Part shown: one piece after another, positions 8,763-17,630 of the stretch | Numbering within the stretch: the first letter of the stretch is position 1 | Layout of the letters: the number at the start of each line of letters is the position of its first letter | Source of the DNA: Paenibacillus tepidiphilus | GTDB lineage: Bacteria > Bacillota > Bacilli > Paenibacillales > Paenibacillaceae | Length of the DNA stretch: 64,000 bases | Direction: 5' to 3' | Assembly (NCBI RefSeq): GCF_008635795.1 | Contig: NZ_VWRQ01000003.1 | Span: forward strand, 186,001-250,000 | Program-made: the position numbers and the translations under genes | Notes under the pieces: generated by a model | Seen by the model: the letters and a program-made list of their open reading frames with translations, nothing else | Databases searched by the model: none | What the model was told of the DNA's origin: nothing

Positions 8763-9551
8763 TTACTTGAAAATAAACAGGATTACATGGAGTAACGGCT
8801 TCCATAGCCGCGGATATTCACGGTTAATGGCTTCTTTCAGTTCATCGCCCGGGATACTGCCGAAGGAACCGTTCTCGACCGCCCAGGTATACGCTCCGTG
8901 AACACTGTCGCCGACGGCGATATGCCCGCTGGCATACCCCCCGATAGCGATGTGCGAAGCAACGGCGCAGCCGCCAAATGAATATAGTCCCAACGCCAAT
9001 CCGCCAACGGCCGCAAGCCCCACAGCCACTCCTCCGATTGCCAACGCTCCGCAGGCAAGGCCGCCGACCGCCAGCAGCAGACCCAAGGCCAGCCCGGCGA
9101 GACTGATCAGTCCCAGCGATACTGCTCCGAAGCAGAGCCCGCCTATGGCGATGATTCCTACCGGCAGAACGCCGAAGGCAACCGTGCCGACAGCAATAAT
9201 TCCCTTGGCCACATATATGCCGCGGCCCAGGTTAATGTGTACCAGCGGAAGCCCGAAGCAAGTAGTCCTGCTCTTATACTCATAACGATAGGCAGGCCGG
9301 TGCTCCACCCTCTCCGGTGCAGCCGTCGCCCTGTCCGCTCCCTCCAGGTTCGGGCCATCCATTACCAGATGGTCCAGGCTGACTCCGAATAACCGGCTTA
9401 ACGACAGCATTTTATCCATTTCCGGATAGGTCTGCCCGGATTCCCATTTCGAGACCGCCTGCCGTGATACGCCGATCATTTCCGCCAGCTTCTCCTGGGA
9501 CATCCCCATTTGTCTCCTGTAACCTTGCAGCTTCTCCGCAAACTCCATCAT
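8763..9551 (-). CDS. XRE-family regulator with glycine-rich repetitive membrane domain
   Basis: A 262-residue protein. Residues 1-65 are a Cro/CI-type helix-turn-helix (MSQEKLAEMIGVSRQAVSKW). After a linker, residues about 105-225 are a run of hydrophobic, glycine-punctuated segments of the form A-(I/V)-G-x-x-A-x-G, such as AIGGVAVGLAAVGGLALGLY. The repeats probably form a membrane-associated or beta-structured domain. The C-terminus is a short soluble tail ending in a hydrophobic patch. Such XRE-membrane fusions may sense envelope state. A GAGGTGAT ribosome site precedes the start. Confidence 0.78.
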   Translation of the reverse strand: MMEFAEKLQGYRRQMGMSQEKLAEMIGVSRQAVSKWESGQTYPEMDKMLSLSRLFGVSLDHLVMDGPNLEGADRATAAPERVEHRPAYRYEYKSRTTCFGLPLVHINLGRGIYVAKGIIAVGTVAFGVLPVGIIAIGGLCFGAVSLGLISLAGLALGLLLAVGGLACGALAIGGVAVGLAAVGGLALGLYSFGGCAVASHIAIGGYASGHIAVGDSVHGAYTWAVENGSFGSIPGDELKEAINREYPRLWKPLLHVILFIFK

Positions 9552-9728
9552 CTCTCATCACCTCATGCCAAGCTTACGCGCACCGGCTTGTCTACGGCTA
9601 CCAAACAGAGCTGACAATTTGTCAACTACAGGTTGCATCAGCCTTTAAGCTAACGTTATCCTAGCATGCAAAAGCAGATTGCGCCGTGATTAATATGGGT
9701 ATCCCAGATATGGATTCAACAATCCGGA

Positions 9729-10121
9729 TCACTTCTTCTTGGCCGCCTTCTTCTCAGCTGCATTGCGTTTGTTCTCTTCCACCCGGAATTCAACAATTCT
9801 GCGGATCAGATCATAGGGCATAGGCTTATCGAGTGGGAACTGCACCGAGCCTTTTGCGCTCTTATACGGAGACAGTTCCTCGGCGAATGCTTCGATGCCG
9901 CTGGGTACAGGATAGAACCCGATATGCTTCTTGAATGCGGCAAAATGCACCAGATTGCCGTTCAGTTCGAAGGTCGGCATCTGGTAGCTGATTTTCTCGG
10001 CGGCCTCCGGTGCAGCTTCCCGGATGACCGAACGGATTGCTTCCAGCGTCTCCTGCACCTCTGGGGGTGCGGCTGCAATATATTCGCTGATCGAAGTGAA
10101 TACGGGCTTGTTGGTATCCAT
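9729..10121 (-). CDS. DUF1801 / YdhG-like protein
   Basis: A 130-residue protein with the DUF1801 core: SISEYIAAAPPEVQETLEAI, then KISYQMPTFELNGNLVHFAA and HIGFYPVPSGIEAF. The tail is a lysine-rich helix (NKRNAAEKKAAKKK). The family includes the iron chaperone Fra/YdhG of B. subtilis, so delivery of iron to ferrochelatase or Fe-S assembly is possible but unproven. AAAGGAG lies upstream of the ATG at 10121. Confidence 0.8.
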   Translation of the reverse strand: MDTNKPVFTSISEYIAAAPPEVQETLEAIRSVIREAAPEAAEKISYQMPTFELNGNLVHFAAFKKHIGFYPVPSGIEAFAEELSPYKSAKGSVQFPLDKPMPYDLIRRIVEFRVEENKRNAAEKKAAKKK

Positions 10122-10225
10122 GACAGTCTCCTTTACTTCTTTCCTTCATATATAACATACCACTCCGCTAAAGGCCAGTGCAGTAGCCCTGTCATTACCC
10201 AGGAAATAATCAACCCTGATGATAT

Positions 10226-10252
10226 AAAAACCACTCCCGCTGCCGGGAATGG
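10226..10252 (-). terminator. Rho-independent terminator of the glycosyltransferase gene
   Basis: CCACTCCCG (10231-10239) pairs with CGGGAATGG (10244-10252), with one G-T wobble and a four-base loop. The minus-strand product ends in TTTTT (10230-10226). It lies directly after the stop at 10265. Confidence 0.8.
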
Positions 10253-10264
10253 CTGCTGATCGTT

Positions 10265-10978
10265 TTACATTTTACGGGTCGCAATACGCCGGTAATCATC
10301 CGTCACTGCAACGGGAATGCTGCCCTTGAGATAAAATTGGTCTCCGGCCTTCCATGTATGGGTCTGCTTGTTTGCTCTGCGCATGTAAACGTAGTTGTAA
10401 GGAGAAGTGGCATAGGCTTTGAAGCCCTTGCGTTTGCATCTGCGGAGAAAAGCGACATCTTCGCCGATGGAACGGTCCGGGAACAGCACCTGCTTTGCGA
10501 CCTGCCTGCGGAAGAGCACGGTCCCGCCCTGTATGAAGACAACCGGTTTATCTCTTTCCCGCGGTGAGCGGATAATGAGCTGCCGGGTAGCCGTGAGGTA
10601 GACCAGGCAGGCATGCTTCCCGACAATGTCGCTGCCTGTACGGTTCAGCATGCGTACCTGCTCCCGCAGGTAGTACGGCGAATAATAGTCATCATCGTCG
10701 AATTTGGCGATCAGCGGGTAACGCGCCTTGGTGATTCCGCAGTTCAGACATTGCCCGAGCGAGACCTTCTCCGGCACCTGAAACACTCTGATGTCCGGAT
10801 AAGCCCGCACCTTACGGGCATATTGCCCGAGCTTCATGCTGTCCTTGTTCAGAATAATAATCAGTTCTTTGTGTTTATACTGCTGGTTCCGGAAATTGCC
10901 GACCAGCTGGTCAAAAAATCGCGGTCGGTTGGTGCACACGATAATGGACACGCCATTTGCGCCCACAGTCTGCTTCAC
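10265..10978 (-). CDS. Family 2 glycosyltransferase
   Basis: About 237 residues. The GT-A start VSIIVCTNRPRFFDQLVGNF is followed by a metal-binding acidic motif KFDDDDYYSP around residue 95. A later GEDVAFLRRCKRKG region matches the conserved ED of GT2 enzymes. It should transfer a sugar from a nucleotide donor to an unknown acceptor; no signal peptide or membrane helix is visible. The GTG at 10978 has AGGAGAGGAG nine bases upstream; the ATG at 11002 is an alternative start but its purine tract is immediately adjacent. It is monocistronic. Confidence 0.8.
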   Translation of the reverse strand: MKQTVGANGVSIIVCTNRPRFFDQLVGNFRNQQYKHKELIIILNKDSMKLGQYARKVRAYPDIRVFQVPEKVSLGQCLNCGITKARYPLIAKFDDDDYYSPYYLREQVRMLNRTGSDIVGKHACLVYLTATRQLIIRSPRERDKPVVFIQGGTVLFRRQVAKQVLFPDRSIGEDVAFLRRCKRKGFKAYATSPYNYVYMRRANKQTHTWKAGDQFYLKGSIPVAVTDDYRRIATRKM

Positions 10979-11113
10979 AGCCGTTCTCTCCTCTCCTGTC
11001 ATCCCTTCAAGATATGAGGAGGGACAAACGGCGGTGCGGGCTGCCCTCTTAGGAGGAAGTTGTCAAAGGAAAATAATTTCCCAAATCAATACTAAAATAG
11101 AAGACAGATGATG

Positions 11114-11149
11114 CTTCATTAAGCTAACAAACAGGTTAGCTTAATGAAG
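11114..11149. repeat. Perfect 15-bp hairpin in AT-rich intergenic DNA
   Basis: CTTCATTAAGCTAAC (11114-11128) and its exact complement (11135-11149) flank a six-base loop. No T run follows on either strand. It lies between the glycosyltransferase and the AT-rich lipoprotein gene. Confidence 0.6.
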
Positions 11150-11259
11150 ATTTATCAGAGAGAGAAAAGTCCTCTCCTTACATGGATTAAAAAGGTATTA
11201 TTGATGTGTACTAGTAGGATTAGCTATATTGATGTTGTAGAAATCTGAGGGGGGATTTT

Positions 11260-11787
11260 TTGTTGCGTCTTATATATTTAGGATTTCTCATGAGTATTTT
11301 CCTGGTTGCTTGTAATCCAATAAAGTCAATACCACCACTCAGCGAACAAGATTTTGAAGTGACATATAAGGACGTGCTCATAAATGCAGAACTGGCCCCA
11401 GATAGCATTATTAATAAATTGGGAACGGAAAAAGGATTCGAAGACAATAATTATGGACTAATCAGCCAAGGAAATGGATATAACAGGTGGGGGCTAAATT
11501 ACCCCAATAAGGAAGACGCTGATATCTCAATAATCTTTTTAGAAGATGAAATCATCTTCACTCAGCTAAATAAAATAGCTACTCATAGAGGAATTAAAGT
11601 AGGGGATAGTGTTGATCAATTATTTGAGGCATATGGGAACAGTGAATTAATTAAAGACTCGTATATATATGAGCTTGACACACATAAGCTGCAGTTCTAT
11701 ATGAGTAATGATAATAAGACGGTTCAGAGAATATACATCGATTATAACTTAGATGACGCTAACAGAAAGCAAGGAATAACTGCATAA
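11260..11787 (+). CDS. Small lipoprotein of unknown function
   Basis: A 175-residue protein with a lipoprotein signal peptide: MLRLIYLGFLMSIFLVAC, with the lipidated Cys at residue 18. The mature part has no motif I recognise; it contains two similar-looking 'G-x-x-V-G-D-S-V-x-x-L' style stretches. The start is a TTG after GAGGGGGGA. The gene and its upstream DNA are much more AT-rich than their neighbours, which suggests a recent insertion. It is likely anchored on the outer face of the cytoplasmic membrane. Confidence 0.7.
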   Translation: MLRLIYLGFLMSIFLVACNPIKSIPPLSEQDFEVTYKDVLINAELAPDSIINKLGTEKGFEDNNYGLISQGNGYNRWGLNYPNKEDADISIIFLEDEIIFTQLNKIATHRGIKVGDSVDQLFEAYGNSELIKDSYIYELDTHKLQFYMSNDNKTVQRIYIDYNLDDANRKQGITA

Positions 11788-11879
11788 AATTAGGAGAAAT
11801 TTTCCAGTAAATACGACAGCTGAAACGGTATTATTCGTACTCTCGCTAAATAAATGAATCCAGTCTTCCCAACATAAAC

Positions 11880-11922
11880 GCCGGGCAGCGTTTCTCCTGA
11901 GATTGGAGAATTGCTGCCCGGC
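11880..11922 (-). terminator. Terminator-like hairpin after the TNE-repeat protein gene
   Basis: GCCGGGCAGC (11880-11889) pairs with GCTGCCCGGC (11913-11922), extended by partly paired inner arms (TTTCTCC / GGAGAA). On the minus strand GCGTTTATGTT follows, a weak T tract. It lies 18 bp beyond the stop at 11940. Confidence 0.6.
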
Positions 11923-11939
11923 TCATGTTTGCCTGCTGG

Positions 11940-12599
11940 CTATTCCAGTCCGTGCTGCTTGCGGATGTTGTACAGCCCTTGAATAATCAGCTCGGAAGGA
12001 TCACGGTTCAGCTGCAAATGGGTCAGCAGCATGTGCAGAGGAACTGCGCACACATTCGGTCCGTCCGTAATTTCGCGGAAGCCCGCTTCAAATACCGGGC
12101 CATGCTCTTCGTTGAAGGCCAGTCCCGCATGCAGCTCTTGAGGTGCGAATTCCTCGCGGATCGCTTCCAGCAGCTGCGGCACCAGCACCGTGTCAACCAC
12201 CTTCTTGGCGCCTTCCTCATTGGCCGGCAGATCCGGCAGCGGCTTGCCGCCCTCTGTCTTCATCAGTTCATAGAAGAAGGAGGACATCCAGAGCGACGGA
12301 TCGTTGCCCGACTGGAATCTGGCGATCAGCTCGCGCAGGAAGAAGCCGCAGGAATACACTTCATTCGCCTCATTGTGTACATGATATACAAATATCGGAC
12401 CGTATGCCGCAAGATTCAGAATCTGCGATTCCACGTTCTCAAACTTCATTTTTAGAGCCACCATGCCATTGTGGTGGACAGCGCGGATCAGCTCGTTCCA
12501 GTTCTCTTCGGTCATCTTTTCCGAATTGGCTGTTTCCGGCCCATTCGCCGCTTCATTCGTTGCTTCATTCGTCGTTTCATTGGTTGTCTCATTTGTCAT
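11940..12599 (-). CDS. Hypothetical protein with N-terminal TNE repeats
   Basis: A 219-residue protein I do not recognise. Residues 2-25 are a low-complexity run of T-N-E-T and T-N-E-A repeats; the rest looks like a compact alpha/beta cytosolic domain with no signal peptide or membrane segment. The ATG at 12599 has GGGGTGA eight bases upstream and is preferred over 12626. The acidic, repetitive tail could vary in length by slippage, because its codons are themselves near-repeats. Confidence 0.65.
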   Translation of the reverse strand: MTNETTNETTNEATNEAANGPETANSEKMTEENWNELIRAVHHNGMVALKMKFENVESQILNLAAYGPIFVYHVHNEANEVYSCGFFLRELIARFQSGNDPSLWMSSFFYELMKTEGGKPLPDLPANEEGAKKVVDTVLVPQLLEAIREEFAPQELHAGLAFNEEHGPVFEAGFREITDGPNVCAVPLHMLLTHLQLNRDPSELIIQGLYNIRKQHGLE

Positions 12600-12800
12600 G
12601 ATTAAATTCACCCCGACTCCTATCATACCACCCTAGCGCTCTCAGGTAAAAATGTATATTTATAGTGATCCGCTTTTTCAGCCATAAAACGGCGAATTTG
12701 TGAGCGGAACCAAGCTTGCGCGGGAGGAGACTATTTTTGCGAAACCCTATGGTTTCAATGGATAATGCCCGTCTGCCTTCTTACCGGGGGAAGCAATAAT

Positions 12801-14291
12801 TTACTGTGTCCTGATGTCCACCGCATAATCCGTACCGTTCCACTCGACCTTGGCGCCGAGCGTTTCGGATATAAAGCGGAGCGGGACCAGCAGGCTGTTA
12901 TGTGCATAGAAAGGCTTCTCTGCCAGGGTTACGGCTTTGGCGTCAACGGTGGTTTGCCCGCTTACCGTATTGAAGACAATGCGCTTGCCGTCCTTCACCG
13001 CGATTACAGATCTGCTGGGGATGTCCCAGCGGATATCCGCTCCCATAGCTTCAAGAACGCCCCGCAGCGGGACATAGGTCGCTCCGTTCACAATAAGCGG
13101 CGGCACGGTGGGCTCCAGCTTTACTCCGTTCAGTCGGATCGTTGCAGCTTTTCGGACGGGACTAAATTCCTGCAGCTCAATGGCGGTCGTGCCTTGGCCG
13201 GTTTGCCCGAATTGATTGTAGCCTGCCGAGTACACGCCTCCGTTCGCGGTAAGCACATAAAGGTTGCGGCTTCCCTCGGAGATCGCTTTTACCTTAACCG
13301 GCAGTCCAAGAGCCTTGATTTGGCTGAACTTACCGTCATCGAATATCCACTGCCAGGCTGAACCGTCAGCATCCACCGCAGAGTGGGTAGTAAAAGAGAC
13401 CGCCTTACTGATATTGGGCATCTGGTGCGGCACTAGCACCCCCTCCGTATGGAAGTAGCTGTAGTTCTCCCATACCCAAACCTTTCCGTTGAAGTCAAGC
13501 GCAGCTCCCAGGTAAGAATCGGCGGCGATGTCATGGCACTCTCTTCCGCCAGGAAGCAGCGTCGGCTTGCGGATATAGCCATGAAAAACATCGTCCTTAT
13601 TGAGCGCCCGGTAACCCCAGACCCAGACTTCGCCGCCGTTGCCCAGTGCAACCGAGGCATGCTTGCCGGCAGCTACTTTGTTCACCGAAGGCAAGCCGGC
13701 CACCTGCTTGGGAAGCAGCCCGTTCTTGCGGGACTCGTCCCCGAGCTGTCCGTGCTCATTGCCGCCCCATGCCCAGACGGTCCCGTCACGCTTGACGGCA
13801 AGGCTGTGATCGTCTCCCGCCGATACCTGGATGACATCCGTCAGTCCCGGCACCTGCTCCGGTGCAGTCCAGATTTCTTCGCCGCCGCTTTGCTTGCCGA
13901 TCCCGAGCTGTCCATGTTCATTGCCGCCTGCGGACCACACCGTCCCGTCCTCCTTCAGGAAGAGTGTGTGCCGGTACCCCGCAGAGATTTGCCGGACATG
14001 ATCGATAGCTATCCGCACCGGCAGAAAAGCCGGCGTCGTCGCTCCATGTCCCAGTGAGCTGTAGCCTCCGCCCCAGGCCCAGACTGTGCCGTCTGTGCCG
14101 ATGGCATACGCCGAGGTGTCGCCGGCTTCAATCTGGGCTGCTGCCAGATAGCGCACCTCATCTACGCCCGTCTCCGTACTTGCTCCTGCTCCCTCCGCAG
14201 CAGCACCGATGTCCGGCAATACTAACAAGAGGCTACCGATTGCTATAAGGATTGCCTGTATTCTTGCTTTTTTCCATGAGAGAGCCTTCAT
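12801..14291 (-). CDS. Secreted RCC1-repeat protein with copper-amine-oxidase-like stalk domain
   Basis: A 496-residue protein. Residues 1-32 are a signal peptide (AILIAIGSLLLVLPDIGAAA). Residues about 45-370 hold RCC1/BNR-type propeller repeats such as GTVWAWGGNEHGQLG, in at least five copies, the later ones degenerate. The last 110 residues form a copper-amine-oxidase N-terminal-like domain: GATYVPLRGVLEAMGADIRW, then LLVPLRFISETLGAKVEW. That module is very common in exported Paenibacillus proteins and probably mediates cell-wall or protein contacts. I infer an extracellular binding protein; the ligand is unknown. There is no enzymatic motif. Confidence 0.85.
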   Translation of the reverse strand: MKALSWKKARIQAILIAIGSLLLVLPDIGAAAEGAGASTETGVDEVRYLAAAQIEAGDTSAYAIGTDGTVWAWGGGYSSLGHGATTPAFLPVRIAIDHVRQISAGYRHTLFLKEDGTVWSAGGNEHGQLGIGKQSGGEEIWTAPEQVPGLTDVIQVSAGDDHSLAVKRDGTVWAWGGNEHGQLGDESRKNGLLPKQVAGLPSVNKVAAGKHASVALGNGGEVWVWGYRALNKDDVFHGYIRKPTLLPGGRECHDIAADSYLGAALDFNGKVWVWENYSYFHTEGVLVPHQMPNISKAVSFTTHSAVDADGSAWQWIFDDGKFSQIKALGLPVKVKAISEGSRNLYVLTANGGVYSAGYNQFGQTGQGTTAIELQEFSPVRKAATIRLNGVKLEPTVPPLIVNGATYVPLRGVLEAMGADIRWDIPSRSVIAVKDGKRIVFNTVSGQTTVDAKAVTLAEKPFYAHNSLLVPLRFISETLGAKVEWNGTDYAVDIRTQ

Positions 14292-14435
14292 CTTCCTGAT
14301 CCCCCAAACGCCATAAGTTTTAACAACTGAATTTCAACAAGGCATAGAATATGCTATTAATTTGACGCAGCTGGATAAATTTAGTTGCACTAAACTCCCA
14401 ATTTAAGACCGCTGGCATTATTGGCCCTGAACATA

Positions 14436-14480
14436 GCAAGCCCGCCCACTGTAACTTTCGTTAACGGCAGGCGGGCTTGC
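14436..14480 (-). terminator. GC-rich hairpin at the end of the polysaccharide operon
   Basis: GCAAGCCCGCC (14436-14446) and GGCGGGCTTGC (14470-14480) pair perfectly over 11 bp. No T run follows, so termination efficiency is uncertain. It lies about 65 bp after the stop at 14546, the last gene of the operon. Confidence 0.5.
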
Positions 14481-14545
14481 GAAATCGTGTGTTGAGGTAC
14501 CAATAATGTTGCAGTATGAATAAATATGCCCGTGTCGGGGCGGGT

Positions 14546-15817
14546 TCATTGAAGCGATACTTCTCCTCCGGGATATAGCGTCGAGCTGTACAGGCGTTTG
14601 GGCTGAGGCAGCGGCTGGCCCGGGTGCGCCGCAGTCAGCGGCAGCGGCTCACCGCCGTATATGACTGCCGTCTCCGGCGTATAAATGACAACCTGTTCGG
14701 TGCCGGTGCCCAGCAGATCGCCGTGCACGGCATAGCCCTCCGTATCAAACTGCACGGCTGTATTCATATAGCCGTCATATAAGGCGGGCAGCACGCCGCC
14801 GCCCCGGCGGTAGGCAAGAATATAGTCCGGAGCATCTGCACGGAAATTACTGACCGTCTCGGCAATCGTCAGCCAGCCGTCCGTGGTGCGCTCTTCCTTC
14901 CAGAGCTCCTGGCCCGACTGATCCAGCAGGAACAAGGCATCCTTGCCCTTCAGCCCCTTGCCGTCATCCTCGCGGACCATCCGGTCAAGACCGGCGATCT
15001 GCAGCCCCGGCAGCTCGGGACGAAAACGGCCCAGCGCCAGATGCTGAGATTCGATAGAGCCTTCATAGCGCCACAGCTCCCGGCCGCTGCGGTCGTACAT
15101 TACCGTCACGCTGCCTCCAATAACCAGCTCCGGCTCTCCGTCGCCGTTCACATCTCCGACCCACAGGCAATCGGCATGGTCTTCCAGATCATGACAGCTC
15201 CACAGCCGCTTCCCGTCCGCACTCAGCAAATCATACCCGGCCATAACCTCATCCCGTCCGTCACCGTCCAGATCGAAGACCCAGGGATAATGCCCGACGT
15301 TGCCTTCATGGGTCCACAGCAGCCGGAAATCATTGTCCAGTGCCCACAGACGGTGATACCGGTCTTTGAGTATGATGTCCGAGGCCCGCTCCTTCCCGGA
15401 CAGATTGGCGATAATAATGCAGTCATGCGCTTCCTTGTCCGGCAGCGGGTGCACCCGCTTGATACTGCCGGTAGCCCCGTCCAGAATGTGGAACCGGTCA
15501 TTCATCACACAGAGCACTTCAAGGGCGCCGTCACCGTCAATATCATATATTTGCGCCGGATAATCCGAGCCCTGGCTGCCTGCCCCGGGGTCCGGATTCC
15601 CGGTCTGCCATAGCAATCTTCCCTCCAGGTCATAAGCGGTCAGGCACTGCACCTGATGCGGAATATAGCGGACATCCTGGCGGTTGTCCGGCTGCACCAG
15701 CAGCAATTCGGCCCGGCCGTCGCCGTCCAGATCGCCCATCAGCATTTTGCAGCCGGCACCGGCGGCCGAAATGTCGATTTCGGCCAACCGGTACACTTGT
15801 TGATTTATCGTTTGCAC
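14546..15817 (-). CDS. FG-GAP/VCBS beta-propeller protein
   Basis: A 423-residue protein with at least four calcium-binding-type repeats of the form D-x-D-G-D-G: GDLDGDGRAELLLVQ, DIDGDGALEVLCV, DLDGDGRDEVMAGYD and DVNGDGEPELVIGG. These build a beta-propeller like that of rhamnogalacturonan lyases of family PL11, but the protein is shorter and has no signal peptide, so it may be an intracellular oligosaccharide-binding or lyase-like protein. It is last in the operon, 52 bp after the deacetylase gene. Function is inferred from context only. Confidence 0.7.
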   Translation of the reverse strand: MQTINQQVYRLAEIDISAAGAGCKMLMGDLDGDGRAELLLVQPDNRQDVRYIPHQVQCLTAYDLEGRLLWQTGNPDPGAGSQGSDYPAQIYDIDGDGALEVLCVMNDRFHILDGATGSIKRVHPLPDKEAHDCIIIANLSGKERASDIILKDRYHRLWALDNDFRLLWTHEGNVGHYPWVFDLDGDGRDEVMAGYDLLSADGKRLWSCHDLEDHADCLWVGDVNGDGEPELVIGGSVTVMYDRSGRELWRYEGSIESQHLALGRFRPELPGLQIAGLDRMVREDDGKGLKGKDALFLLDQSGQELWKEERTTDGWLTIAETVSNFRADAPDYILAYRRGGGVLPALYDGYMNTAVQFDTEGYAVHGDLLGTGTEQVVIYTPETAVIYGGEPLPLTAAHPGQPLPQPKRLYSSTLYPGGEVSLQ

Positions 15818-15869
15818 AGTTGTTCCTCCTGGGTGAACACCGGCCGGACAGTTTCTCCGCCCCGGTGTG

Positions 15870-16670
15870 TTATATTAGATCAACGGTCTGGCCTCCGGGC
15901 ACTTCAACGATGCGGCCGTCCACCTCAAGCCAGACAGACGCAGCACCCGGATTATGCACAAAATCGCGGGAGGCGGCAAACACCAGACGCTCGCACGCTT
16001 TCATATAGTGCACGATTTCCACATTGGTCGCATACCAGATATCGTCACGGCCGCCGGCCATAGCGCAGAATTTCTCAATCAGCTCCCAGTTATCGTCATT
16101 GTCGAATTCATAGCTGTGGCCCCAGACATACATTAAATACAGGTACTGCCGCTTATGCAGGCCGATAAAGCGTTCCCCGTGCTCCAGCAGCCCGCGGTTG
16201 TGATGGCAGGTGGCACGCCATTCCAGCCAGTCCTCCGGCAGTCCGAAGCCCCCCGTACTCTCCACCGTCCGGGCATACTCAATGCCCAGATGCGGCAGCA
16301 GCCGGATAATCTCCTGGCTGTAGGACCCGTTCGGGTAGGACATGCCGCGCACCGGCTGATGGATCAGCCGCTCCAGCGCCTTACGGTCCTCCATGACCTC
16401 CTCGACAATATACTCCTGCGGACAACGGGCAATCGTCGGATGACGGCGGGTGTGCGCGCTTACCTCATGCCCCTTGTAGAGCTGCGGCAATTCCTCCGCC
16501 GTAATGCGGTCGCCTTCCCCCAGCAGGCCGGAGTTGATATGGAAGGTCCCTCTGATGCCATACTGATTAAAAATCCCGACCAGCCGCTCATCCGCCCGCC
16601 GGCCGTCATCATAGCTCATCGTCAGCGCTTTGTGCTTTCCCTGCGGATAGCAATAATACACACCTGCCAT
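15870..16670 (-). CDS. Polysaccharide deacetylase-like (CE4) protein
   Basis: A 266-residue NodB-fold protein. Motif 1 is MSYDDGRR, in place of TFDDG, around residue 19. Motif 2 is HTRRHP, giving the metal-binding H-x3-x-H pair, and RGMSYPNGSY matches motif 3. Together these should position a divalent metal and the catalytic Asp for removing acetyl groups. No signal peptide is visible, which fits action on imported oligosaccharides rather than cell wall. GGAGGAGAG precedes the ATG. It is in the same operon as the YesU- and YetA-like genes. Confidence 0.82.
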   Translation of the reverse strand: MAGVYYCYPQGKHKALTMSYDDGRRADERLVGIFNQYGIRGTFHINSGLLGEGDRITAEELPQLYKGHEVSAHTRRHPTIARCPQEYIVEEVMEDRKALERLIHQPVRGMSYPNGSYSQEIIRLLPHLGIEYARTVESTGGFGLPEDWLEWRATCHHNRGLLEHGERFIGLHKRQYLYLMYVWGHSYEFDNDDNWELIEKFCAMAGGRDDIWYATNVEIVHYMKACERLVFAASRDFVHNPGAASVWLEVDGRIVEVPGGQTVDLI

Positions 16671-16865
16671 AGGTTACTCTCCTCCTAATTACATCATGCC
16701 GCCCATGCCGCCCATACCGCCCTTACTGTCCATTCCGTCGTTCTGACGGGCTTACAGTAGAAGGGCAGTAAAGGGCACAATATCGGATAAATTTTCCTAT
16801 TCTGCCGTACTAATCTGACTGCAGCTAAACCAGCCGCTGCTACATACCCTGCGCGGGTCTCCGCC

Positions 16866-17630
16866 TTAAAGCGCATATACGGTCAAATCACTATACTCTG
16901 CGATCAGCGGCGCCATCTGCCGAAAGCCGATCCGCCCGCCTGCAAGCAGCGGTCCGTAGGTCACGCCGTCGTCCTCCCACCGGAGCACCGGAAGCCCGTT
17001 GACGGCGAAAGCGACGTCAGTCCCCTGCTTGACCAGCAGCATCCGGTACGGCTCCGTCATGTCCATGACGCCGGGGAGCGGGTCCGCTCCCTGGGCGACG
17101 AGATGGAAGCCGTAGCTCTTCCGCAGATTGCAGGTATGGAAAGACCGCTCCTCAGCCCACATCCGGCGGAAATATGAGATATGCAGCGCATCCATCTCCC
17201 CGTGATGGTATTGATCATATTCTCCCGTCCGGCGCGGCAGGGAAGGATCGAACAAATCGCGTCCGCCGCTCCCTGCTGCTGCAAAGAACAGGATGGCCAG
17301 GCCCGGCTCGCGCAGCGGCCGGAAGCTCCAGGATACCGCATGATCGGCGGGGAACGCCTCAGGGCACCAGAAGACGATATTCGCCTTCTGCCCCTCCTCC
17401 GGACTGCGGGTACTTTCCAGTCTCAGCCGCCCCTGCGGGAAGGTCGCCGCTCCGTCGCCTTCCAGGACGAACCCGGAAACATCGCCGGGAGCCTGCAGCG
17501 GATTGCGGTAAATGGGCGTCCACCCCGCCGGAATAAGCGATGCTTCGCCCTGCGCGGACGGGTCCAGCTCCCCTGCACTCTGCTCAGAGCCGCTTAACGT
17601 CCGCGCCTTCTCATCGTGCGGGAAGTCCAT
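16866..17630 (-). CDS. DUF1961 / YesU-like protein
   Basis: A 254-residue protein with a concanavalin-like beta-sandwich appearance and the conserved DUF1961 stretch EYDQYHHGEMDALHISYFRR, then HTCNLRKSYGFHLVAQG. In B. subtilis, YesU lies in the rhamnogalacturonan-utilisation cluster; its exact role is not settled. The ATG at 17630 has AAGGAGGTG seven bases upstream and overlaps the YetA-like gene by 20 nt, so the two are translationally coupled. The TTG at 17651 is a weaker alternative. Confidence 0.78.
   Translation of the reverse strand: MDFPHDEKARTLSGSEQSAGELDPSAQGEASLIPAGWTPIYRNPLQAPGDVSGFVLEGDGAATFPQGRLRLESTRSPEEGQKANIVFWCPEAFPADHAVSWSFRPLREPGLAILFFAAAGSGGRDLFDPSLPRRTGEYDQYHHGEMDALHISYFRRMWAEERSFHTCNLRKSYGFHLVAQGADPLPGVMDMTEPYRMLLVKQGTDVAFAVNGLPVLRWEDDGVTYGPLLAGGRIGFRQMAPLIAEYSDLTVYAL

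Noticed and set aside
16694..16876. 60-codon open frame between the YesU-like and deacetylase genes
   Set aside because: Low-complexity Ala/Trp end, no ribosome site; probably chance.
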